Below are positions 1 through 5,390 of a stretch of DNA of 13,263 nt, piece by piece. The stretch is taken from the NCBI GenBank assembly GCA_947647645.1, contig CANSLE010000038.1, positions 1 through 13,263 on the forward strand, written 5' to 3'. The translations under genes were made by a program, and so were the position numbers. The notes beneath the pieces were generated by a model. It was not told where the DNA came from and made no database searches. It saw only the letters and a list, made by a program, of their open reading frames with translations. The number at the start of each line of letters is the position of its first letter. Within the stretch, counting starts at the first letter, position 1. The stretch comes from an uncultured Microbacterium sp. (GTDB lineage Bacteria > Actinomycetota > Actinomycetes > Actinomycetales > Microbacteriaceae).

Positions 1-51
1 GGCGCGGTACCCTGCGTCAACTGACGCTTCTCAGCCCTGACCGGAGTCACC

Positions 52-453
52 ATGACTGACACCACGCCCGCCGTCCTCTTCGTCTGCGTGCACAACGCCG
101 GACGTTCCCAGATGGCCGCCGGCTACCTGCGCGCGCTCGCCGGAGACCGCATCGACGTCTTCTCTGCCGGCAGCGAGCCCGGCGACGCCGTGAATCCCGC
201 GGCTGTCGCGGTGATGGCCGAGGAGGGGATCGACCTGTCGACCGCGACGCCGCAGATCCTGACAACGGATGCCGTGCGTCAGGCCGACGTCGTCATCACC
301 ATGGGCTGCGGCGACGCCTGCCCGATCTTCCCCGGCAAGCGCTACGAGGACTGGCAGCTGGACGACCCGGCGGGCCAGCCGGTCGAGGTGGTGCGCGGCA
401 TCCGCGACGACGTCAGACGGCGTGTCGAGGCGCTCATCGCGACCCTCGTGTGA
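52..453 (+). CDS. arsC: Arsenate reductase (low-molecular-weight phosphatase fold)
   Basis: This 133-residue cytoplasmic protein should reduce arsenate to arsenite for export. The N-terminus carries the LMW-PTP/ArsC P-loop VCVHNAGRS, with nucleophile Cys12 and Arg18 of the CX5R motif. The general-acid region is DDPAG (Asp104/Asp105). Two further cysteines, Cys86 and Cys90, lie in GCGDACP. That spacing resembles the corynebacterial arsenate-mycothiol transferase type rather than the Cys82/Cys89 relay of Staphylococcus ArsC, so I infer recycling by mycothiol/mycoredoxin. The ATG is preceded by GGAG at 43-46 with a 5-base gap, and the length is full for the family. Arsenic genes such as arsR or an ACR3 pump may lie just upstream, but the window starts too late to see them. 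A plain LMW protein-tyrosine phosphatase is less likely because of the GCGDACP and DWQLDDPAG segments. Confidence 0.88.
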   Translation: MTDTTPAVLFVCVHNAGRSQMAAGYLRALAGDRIDVFSAGSEPGDAVNPAAVAVMAEEGIDLSTATPQILTTDAVRQADVVITMGCGDACPIFPGKRYEDWQLDDPAGQPVEVVRGIRDDVRRRVEALIATLV

Positions 454-562
454 GGTTCAGGCTGATCCATAGGTACGCATGCTGTCGCCCCGGTGGTGCG
501 CGGCGTAGCGTCGGGATGACAGCGACTATCGGGCCGCTGCGGGCGCGAGCGAAGGAGCGGCC

Positions 563-1315
563 ATGGAACAGTCATCGGGATTCACGGGGCAGACGGTCAT
601 CGTCACCGGAGCGGGATCGGGGATCGGTCGCGCAACCGCGCTGCGGTTGCTGAGGGAGGGCGCGCGTGTGGTCGCCGCGGACGTGTCGGTCGAGCGGCTC
701 GACGCCGTGCGCGCCGAGGTGTCGGACGACCGGCTGGTCACCGTGGCGGGCGACATCGCCGAGGCCGCGACGATCCAGCAGATCATGGATGCCGCGGGCG
801 CGACCATCGACGGGCTGGCGAACGTCGCCGGCATCATGGACGCGTTCCTGCCACCGGCCGAGGTGGACGACGAGACGTGGGACCGGGTCTTCCGGGTGAA
901 CGTGACGGCGCCGATGCGCCTCACCCGTGCGGTCCTTCCCGGCATGATCGAGCGTGGTGCGGGCGCGATCGTCAACGTCGCGTCGGAGGCGTCGCTGCGG
1001 GCATCGTCGGCGGGCGCGGCGTACACGGCGTCGAAGCATGCGATCGCCGGGTTCACGAAGAGCGTGGCGTTCTTCTACGGCCCTCAGGGCATCCGCGCGA
1101 ATGCGGTGGCTCCGGGCGCCGTCGCGACCAACATCGAGGCGCCGATGAAGAGCGAGTACGCCGCGGGGCGCATCGGACCGATCATGCAGGCGCTGATGAC
1201 ACCCATCGCGACCGCGGAGCAGCTCGCGTCGGCGATCGTGTGGCTGCTGAGCGATGAGTCCGCGAACATCAACGGCGTGATTCTCCCGAGCGACGGCGGG
1301 TGGTCGACGATCTGA
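563..1315 (+). CDS. SDR-family NAD(P)-dependent oxidoreductase
   Basis: This 250-residue classical short-chain dehydrogenase/reductase is a cytoplasmic Rossmann-fold enzyme that oxidises or reduces a carbonyl/alcohol pair; its substrate cannot be read from sequence. The cofactor loop is TGAGSGIG (15-22). Asp40 at the end of the second strand favours NAD(H). NVAG (87-90) replaces the usual NNAG. The catalytic set is Asn113, Ser141, Tyr154 and Lys158 (YTASK), with the usual 12 residues between Ser and Tyr. APGAVATN (183-190) is the loop after strand 6, and the C-terminus has the SDGGW typical of the FabG-like group. GAAGGAG at 551-557 sits 5 bases before the ATG. It follows arsC by 109 bases on the same strand, but nothing links it to arsenic chemistry. 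No downstream partner shares its strand. The family call is firm; the function is open. Confidence 0.9.
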   Translation: MEQSSGFTGQTVIVTGAGSGIGRATALRLLREGARVVAADVSVERLDAVRAEVSDDRLVTVAGDIAEAATIQQIMDAAGATIDGLANVAGIMDAFLPPAEVDDETWDRVFRVNVTAPMRLTRAVLPGMIERGAGAIVNVASEASLRASSAGAAYTASKHAIAGFTKSVAFFYGPQGIRANAVAPGAVATNIEAPMKSEYAAGRIGPIMQALMTPIATAEQLASAIVWLLSDESANINGVILPSDGGWSTI

Positions 1316-1398
1316 GCGTGCGCCGACGGACAAGTGCCCGCCCAGTTCCGTCACCCCGATCGATCCCGTGGTTCTCATTCAGCGAGGATCAAAAGTAT

Positions 1399-1458
1399 GG
1401 GACCATCCCTGGACCCTGAGCTTTCCGCCGAGAAGTCAGGGGCCAGGGATCGGTTCCC
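1399..1458. terminator. Long hairpin between convergent genes, probable terminator for the minus-strand pair
   Basis: Arms 1405-1419 and 1436-1450 are complementary at 14 of 15 positions. The stem extends outward through 1399-1404 and 1452-1458, with small bulges at 1451 and 1455. On the minus strand the hairpin begins 20 bases after the end of the small membrane-protein gene and is followed by CTTTT (revcomp of 1391-1395), as expected for an intrinsic terminator. The plus side has no T-run, so SDR termination here is weaker. Confidence 0.5.
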
Positions 1459-1477
1459 GAGGCGAAAGCGGCTCCTG

Positions 1478-1678
1478 CTAGCGACTCTGCCGCTCTTGTG
1501 CGGCCCGCCTCCGTTCGCTGCTTCTCCGCAGCGCGGAGATCGCGAAGCCGATCACAATCGTGACTCCCGTGACCGCACCGATCAACCACGGGTTAATCGG
1601 TGTGCTGATGGCGAGGATGATGGAGGCGATGATGAGGATGCCGGGCCACCAGGTGCCAATGAACGTCGAACTACGCAC
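1478..1678 (-). CDS. Small protein with two membrane segments, function unknown
   Basis: This is a 66-residue protein if it starts at the GTG at 1678. I chose that start because a GGAGGGGGAG purine run on the minus strand ends 3 bases before it, while the upstream ATG in the same frame (1714) has no comparable site. Residues about 13-30 (PGILIIASIILAIS) and 33-52 (WLIGAVTGVTIVIGF) are two hydrophobic helices joined by a short turn with prolines. The last 14 residues are rich in Arg and probably cytoplasmic, which would place both ends inside. Its start overlaps the last 8 bases of the secreted-protein gene, so translation is probably coupled and the products may act together. I do not recognise the family. 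A membrane partner or immunity-type protein for the secreted neighbour is possible but is inference only. Confidence 0.6.
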   Translation of the reverse strand: MRSSTFIGTWWPGILIIASIILAISTPINPWLIGAVTGVTIVIGFAISALRRSSERRRAAQERQSR

Positions 1679-2561
1679 AGTCTCCCCCTCCCGTCGGATG
1701 CGGCCCCGACCCAATGGGGACGACCTTGGTCTGATAGCAGGTGAAGTTGTCGATGTTTGGATTCGACAGGATGTTTTGGATACCGCCCCAGATTGATCCG
1801 AGAGTCGGAGCGCCGATGAATCCGCACAGGGCTGAGATTATCCCGCCGACACTCGGGATCTTGCTTGCTCCCGCGCAACCGCCCGCCAGCGCAGCCCCCA
1901 GTGCAGACGCCGTGACTCCTTGGATCGTCTTCATCTGATACCCGTACATGTTCCAGTAGACGCCTGGCCCGTCCGCACCCCACCCGGCCGTCACTGCAGG
2001 GTCTGCGACGACCGGAAAGACCGCGCCGGTTGTGTCGACGCGCTGAATGAGCATGTTCCCCTCGAGGCTGTACGACGTTGGGAGCTGCTTGCCTTCCGCG
2101 TCGATAGCCCACGGCTCGTGGATCCGTCCGAGCGTCACTTTTGTCCCGGCGGCGTCGCCCACGAGATCGAAACCGCCCGCGGCCGGAACAAGAGAGACGT
2201 TCTCAGGCACGTCCACTCTGAAGGTGGTAGAAGTCTGGCCTTCCACCAACAGGCTCATCAGACGTGCCCCGTCTCCCAGTACGGTCGTGCTCGTCTGCTG
2301 GTCGGTCTCCGATGCGACCGTCACTTCAAAATCGCCCAGCGAAACGGCGGCACCGCGTCGGTCTGCGGACACCGAGATCCCAGGCTGCAGTTGCGCCGCA
2401 TCAGCATCGGAAAGTCCGAGGTTTTGCTGTGCTGCGACAAATGGCGCCTCGGACGGCGCGACAACGTCGTCCGCGACCGCGGGCGCGCCCACGATGAGGG
2501 GAGCCGCAATCAACGCCGCCGTCCCAGCAACCGCAAGGCGCATATTGGCGGTGTAACGCAT
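1671..2561 (-). CDS. Secreted protein of unknown function with VVADP motif
   Basis: This 296-residue protein starts at the ATG at 2561, which has AGGAAG 4 bases upstream; the ATG at 2588 would add 9 residues before the signal peptide. Residues 1-30 form a signal peptide ending near GAPAVA-DD, so the protein is exported. A polar, Ser/Thr- and Ala-rich region runs to about 180. It is followed by VFPVVADPAVTAGWG (181-195), a motif I associate with a widespread group of uncharacterised actinobacterial secreted proteins. The C-terminal hundred residues change character: Gly/Ala-rich hydrophobic stretches (214-262) with Cys229, Cys246, Cys275 and Cys295, which could form two disulphides. Base composition is lower in GC and codon use more mixed than in the core genes, suggesting acquisition. 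Its 3' end overlaps the two-TM gene. A role as toxin, bacteriocin-like peptide precursor or surface protein is not settled. Confidence 0.72.
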   Translation of the reverse strand: MRYTANMRLAVAGTAALIAAPLIVGAPAVADDVVAPSEAPFVAAQQNLGLSDADAAQLQPGISVSADRRGAAVSLGDFEVTVASETDQQTSTTVLGDGARLMSLLVEGQTSTTFRVDVPENVSLVPAAGGFDLVGDAAGTKVTLGRIHEPWAIDAEGKQLPTSYSLEGNMLIQRVDTTGAVFPVVADPAVTAGWGADGPGVYWNMYGYQMKTIQGVTASALGAALAGGCAGASKIPSVGGIISALCGFIGAPTLGSIWGGIQNILSNPNIDNFTCYQTKVVPIGSGPHPTGGGDCA

Positions 2562-2821
2562 CTCACTTCCTATCTGTCCATCGGGCAAGTAACGGTTCTT
2601 GCGCTACCCAGGCTTCCCAAATTCGTGAGAGGACGCATCCACCTTCCGTCGGAGTCCACCGCACCAGAAGTATCCAAAGGCTGGGAGAGGTGCGACGAAC
2701 GCGCCTGATGATTGCGCATCTGAATTTATCGGCGGACGCCCCTGGCCGGGGCGGAGCGTGCTGCGCAGCGAACCCCGCGGGACGCGGGACGCGGGAGGGT
2801 GACAGGGCCGCAACACGCGTC

Positions 2822-2883
2822 TTTGTGAGTGCGTCCGACAGGAATCGAACCTGCGACCTTCACGGGGCCCGGCACCAACGCTC
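2822..2883 (-). repeat. Truncated copy of the tRNA-Arg 3' part (attachment-site-like repeat)
   Basis: Positions 2835-2860 are identical over 26 bases to 3962-3987, the T-arm and variable loop of the complete tRNA-Arg(CCG) gene. Looser similarity continues on both sides: TTTGT-AGTGC outward (2822-2832 against 3950-3959) and ACCAACGCTC inward (2874-2883 against 3999-4008), with a 2-base offset. The 5' acceptor and D-arm are missing and the anticodon stem does not pair, so this copy cannot be a working tRNA. It is either the distal attachment site of an island or the remnant of a tRNA duplication. Confidence 0.75.
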
Positions 2884-3050
2884 AGGCGGCTAACTTTCGG
2901 GCGGCTGTCACGCGTGGAGTCTTCTACCAGGAGGTCGTGATCCCAGCCGGCACGACTGGCATCACACTGGACCTCATTGCGAGTGCAGGCACCGGCGTAG
3001 TCGCCTGGGGTCAGGTGACGGTCGGGAACCTCACCGCTCTCATGGCGTAG
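2861..3050 (+). pseudogene. 3' fragment of a phage-like gene, possibly a tail or fibre protein
   Basis: The frame runs out of the tRNA repeat and ends at TAG 3048-3050. From about residue AANFRAAV onward the translation looks like genuine protein: VFYQEVVIPAGTTGITLDL, then SAGTGVVAWGQVTVGNLTALMA. This alternating hydrophobic, beta-rich ending resembles the C-termini of phage tail-associated or carbohydrate-binding proteins, but I cannot name a family. The start and most of the gene are missing; the ATG at 2829 lies inside the tRNA repeat and is not credible. It converges with the SGNH gene and overlaps its end by 11 bases, so the two genes stood tail to tail in the ancestral element. No promoter is visible. 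Confidence 0.45.
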
Positions 3051-3785
3051 TCGACATGCTCTGAAGCATCTTCGCGACGTTCTCGCCGAGCTGCTTCTCC
3101 GCGTCCGGAGTCAGGTGGGTTCCGTCGCTGGTGAGCCCGTCGACGTATCTACCACCGGGGGAACGTGCGAACTGCAGCTGGTCGCTGAATGTCCAGCCGT
3201 GCTCGGAAGCGAGTGCCGAGAGCGACGAATTGAACTCCTCGACGGTCGGGGAGGTGGCAGAGTTCCGCGGTGGGATGGCGAGCAGAACTACCTTGGCGCC
3301 GAGGGTTGCGTCGACCATCTTGACGATGCTCGATTCAGTGTGGCGGAACGGGAGCTGCCGGGAGAGGTCGTTTGTCCCGGTCATGATCACGAGCACACCA
3401 GCGTCGTTGACTCCGGCGTAGTTCTGCGCCTGCTCGACCGACGTGCTCCCACCCTTGGCCCAGCCGCCGACGAACAGCACGCCGTTCTTGACGGTCGTCC
3501 GCACCCAACTGTTCGACCCGATCTGTCCAGCAGCGAACTTCGGTGAATCGGCCTCGGTGTTGGAGTCTCCGATGACGGCGATGCGAACCTTGTTGCTCGA
3601 GAAAGTGGTCACAGGCGCAGGCGTGTAGCCTGCGATATCGGTCGCGGTGTGGATCGAAGCGCGGCTACGACGAGTGCGCCGGTGATAACGAGGAGCGCTG
3701 CTACCAGCGCAACGGCGATCCACGAGCGCGAGCTTGACCGGTGCCGGCGGCGTTTCCCCAGGCGGCCAGGTTAGCGGCTCTCTAT
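3040..3785 (-). pseudogene. Membrane-anchored SGNH/GDSL hydrolase, apparently frameshifted
   Basis: The main frame gives a clear extracytoplasmic SGNH esterase domain: block I IAVIGDSNTEAD (catalytic Ser), block II GGWAKGGS, block III GTNDL (Asn), block V DGTHLTPD (Asp and His). The N-terminus is broken. On the minus strand a Shine-Dalgarno AAGGGAG (3796-3790) is followed 4 bases later by AT without the G of ATG. The frame reads REPLTWPPG, then a GGGG run (3756-3759) shifts it, and the next frame reads KRRRHRSSSRSW followed by a 20-residue hydrophobic helix (about 3724-3658). That frame stops at 3611-3609, so a second shift between about 3680 and 3611 is needed to reach TDIAGYTPAPV and the hydrolase domain. 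Three single-base indels explain everything. A frame open from a GTG at 3894 exists, but it runs through a hairpin and lacks the anchor. This is a decayed gene or an indel-prone assembly. The family is sure. Confidence 0.7.
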
Positions 3786-3822
3786 GAGACTCCCTTACCT
3801 GACCACTGGCCCATCCATAGTT

Positions 3823-3870
3823 CAGCCCTCTCTCTCGTCTGCGGACGGGAGAGAGGGCTGTTTCGTTGTT
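3823..3870 (+). terminator. Strong hairpin with T-rich tail
   Basis: Arms 3823-3839 and 3844-3860 pair over 17 positions with one G-U pair and a four-base loop (TGCG). The plus strand continues TTTCGTTGTT, as in an intrinsic terminator. No intact plus-strand gene ends nearby, so it may be a leftover phage terminator. On the minus strand it lies 97 bases after the tRNA and could also stop that transcript, although no U-run follows on that side. Confidence 0.65.
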
Positions 3871-3956
3871 GAACCGCTGCCACCCGTCGGGCACTACGTG
3901 CTGCTCCGGGCGTAGTTATGGGTGTACCGCGCATGCATGTCCCGTTTGATTTGTAG

Positions 3957-4029
3957 TGCCCCCGACAGGAATCGAACCTGCGACCTTTGGTACCGGAAAC
4001 CAACGCTCTATCCCCTGAGCTACGGAGGC
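3957..4029 (-). tRNA. tRNA-Arg (anticodon CCG)
   Basis: The minus strand folds as a complete 73-base cloverleaf. Acceptor GCCUCCG pairs with CGGGGGC (one G-U) and the discriminator is A. The D-arm stem is GCUC/GAGC, the anticodon stem UUGGU/ACCAA with loop UUCCGGU, and the T-arm GCAGG UUCGAUU CCUGU. Anticodon CCG reads CGG, an arginine codon much used in high-GC genomes. The CCA end is not encoded. TACCCT at 4045-4040 on the minus strand is a possible -10 box, without a clear -35. Its 3' part is repeated at 2822-2883, so the gene has probably served as an integration site. Confidence 0.96.
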
Positions 4030-4187
4030 GTACCGATCGAGGGTATCACCGACGGGGCGTCACGAACGCCGCGGATGCCGCGGGAGCAACGGCGAAACGC
4101 CACCCGCGCGGGCGGGGCGCGGCATCCGTCTGGAGGGTCGGAACAGTCGTGTACAAACGCTCCATCGCGCCGTGCGAGGATACTCCG

Positions 4188-5033
4188 GTGCAACGCCTCG
4201 TGACCGCCGAGCTGGACCTCGATCTCGGGGCTTCCGTCGACCTCATCTTCCAGATCGCCGCGGCCCAGCCGGCGCCTGTTCTGAGGGAGGAACTGACGTT
4301 CACACAGGGTGATCGCGTCTACACGCCGACCGAGATCATCGACCAGTCGGGAAGCCGTCTGCATCGCCTGCTCGGCGAGGCCGGACGTCTCGAGGTGCGC
4401 TACGAAGCGCTCATCGAAGGCCACGTCTCGCAGCGAGCGACAAGCGACCTGGAGGCCATCACCTACCTCCGTCCCAGCCGGTACTGCCAGTCCGACGAGG
4501 TGTTCTCGCAGGCGCGCCGACAGTTCCGCGGGCTGCAGGGTCTTGAGCTGATCACCGCGGTCAGCGAGTTCGTCGCCTCCAGCACGACCTACACGCCCGG
4601 ACTCAGCCAGGGCACCGACTCCGCGGTCACCACCCTGATGACCGGCCAGGGCGTGTGCCGCGACTACGCCCACGTCGTCATCGCCTTGCTGCGCGCGATG
4701 GACATGCCCGCGCGCTACGCGGCCTGCTTCGCTCCCGGCCTTCGGCCCATGGACTTCCACGCCGTCGCCGAGGCCTACCTCGACGGCAGCTGGTACGTCA
4801 TCGACGCCACCCGGCTGGCCAACCGCCGCTCGCTGGTGCGCATCGCGACCGGTCGCGATGCGTCCGACTGCGCGTTCCTCAGCTACCACGGCGGTTACGT
4901 CGGCCTGCAGCGCATGCGCGTCGACGCGTGCGTCCTGCCGGACGACGCGTCCGACGCCGCGGCGCAGGACGCGGCGGCCGCGGCATCCGACCCCGCTCTC
5001 GACGACGTCGCCGAGCTCGTCCAGCTCGCCTGA
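4188..5033 (+). CDS. Transglutaminase-like family protein
   Basis: This 281-residue protein begins at the GTG at 4188, with GAGGA at 4176-4180 seven bases upstream. Longer in-frame starts would run through the tRNA and non-coding sequence. The N-terminal part (1-90, TAELDLDLGASVDLIFQIAA) fits the beta-rich N-terminal domain common in bacterial transglutaminase-like proteins. The papain-like triad is visible: Cys157 in GQGVCRDYAH, His191 in DFHAVAEAY and Asp206 in VIDATRL. Related proteins act as proteases, amidases or cross-linking enzymes; no substrate can be inferred. There is no signal peptide or membrane segment, so it should be cytoplasmic. The C-terminus ends in a low-complexity Ala/Asp tail (about 250-281). 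It stands alone between the tRNA and argS. The family is sure; the role is unknown. Confidence 0.87.
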   Translation: MQRLVTAELDLDLGASVDLIFQIAAAQPAPVLREELTFTQGDRVYTPTEIIDQSGSRLHRLLGEAGRLEVRYEALIEGHVSQRATSDLEAITYLRPSRYCQSDEVFSQARRQFRGLQGLELITAVSEFVASSTTYTPGLSQGTDSAVTTLMTGQGVCRDYAHVVIALLRAMDMPARYAACFAPGLRPMDFHAVAEAYLDGSWYVIDATRLANRRSLVRIATGRDASDCAFLSYHGGYVGLQRMRVDACVLPDDASDAAAQDAAAAASDPALDDVAELVQLA

Positions 5034-5055
5034 CCCGACCGAGAGACTCGACCCG

Positions 5056-5132
5056 CGTGCGCAACTCCGCCTGTATGCCACCAGGCTGCGGCTTTCACTC
5101 CCGTGCGCACGATCGAGATGGAGTTGTGCACG
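5056..5132. repeat. Palindromic intergenic repeat, copy 1
   Basis: The left arm 5056-5077 is identical over 22 bases to 5209-5230 in copy 2. The right arm 5120-5132 (GGAGTTGTGCACG) is identical to 5273-5285. Within the copy the arms fold back on each other (left GTGCGCAACTCC against right GGAGTTGTGCAC, with one G-U), enclosing about 45 bases. The middle is less conserved between copies but shares GCTTTC and GTGC-CACG blocks at similar places. Confidence 0.75.
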
Positions 5133-5208
5133 CCGGCGGAGCGCGGATGCGACCTGAGTCTCCGACGGCGCCGGCCGCGCCGCCACCGCGGCCGTGAGGC
5201 TCGGCCTC

Positions 5209-5285
5209 CGTGCGCAACTCCGCCTGTATGTCTGCTGTCCGCAGCTTTCGTGGCTTCGTGCACGTCTCAGACGGAGTTGTGCACG
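5209..5285. repeat. Palindromic intergenic repeat, copy 2
   Basis: Same 77-base length and orientation as copy 1, which ends 76 bases earlier. The outer 18 positions of the two arms pair with one G-U and one mismatch (CGTGCGCAACTCCGCCTG against CAGACGGAGTTGTGCACG), a better stem than copy 1. An inner CTGC/GCAG pair may form a second small hairpin. Neither copy encodes protein. No T-run follows, so this is not an ordinary terminator. Confidence 0.75.
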
Positions 5286-5374
5286 CGCCGGTGCGCGGGG
5301 AGGCGCCCGGCGCGAGCCCGCACCTCACGACGGATGCCGAGCCGGGCGCGCAGGTGGGGGACAGCACGCGCCCG

Positions 5375-5390
5375 TAGACTTGTCGCGCTA
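5375..5390 (+). promoter_or_regulatory. argS promoter -10 box, probable leaderless start
   Basis: TAGACT at 5375-5380 matches the actinobacterial TANNNT -10 element and ends 9 bases before the argS ATG. Transcription starting 6-9 bases downstream would begin at or within a few bases of the ATG. No Shine-Dalgarno sequence lies between, which fits a leaderless mRNA. The -35 region (5351-5357) is not recognisable. Confidence 0.55.

Larger units (their letters stand above)
2861..3961. mobile_element. Small degraded island between tRNA-Arg repeats, probable prophage remnant
   Basis: About 1.1 kb lies between the perfect 26-base cores of the two tRNA-Arg repeats. It holds a 5'-truncated phage-like reading frame, a broken SGNH hydrolase gene and a strong hairpin. 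No integrase, excisionase or complete phage gene is visible, so the element cannot move on its own. The full tRNA at the right end and the 3' fragment at the left end match the usual geometry of integration into a tRNA 3' half. Whether the ancestor was a phage, a satellite or another integrative element cannot be decided here. Confidence 0.45.

Noticed and set aside
1..51. Possible tail of an upstream arsenic-pump or regulator gene
   Set aside because: All three frames stop within or just after these bases and the tails are too short to recognise; the frame ending at TGA 38-40 is the most natural but cannot be supported.
2777..2800. Short GCGGGAC tandem repeat
   Set aside because: Three 7-base units in GC-rich spacer; too short and common in such DNA to interpret.
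3987..4187. Longer start for the transglutaminase-like protein
   Set aside because: It would begin inside the tRNA-Arg gene and translate spacer DNA; the GTG at 4188 has a good ribosome site and starts the known N-terminal domain.
5056..5285. CRISPR array
   Set aside because: Only two units, each internally palindromic over 77 bases with variable centres, and no cas genes; this is an interspersed repeat pair.
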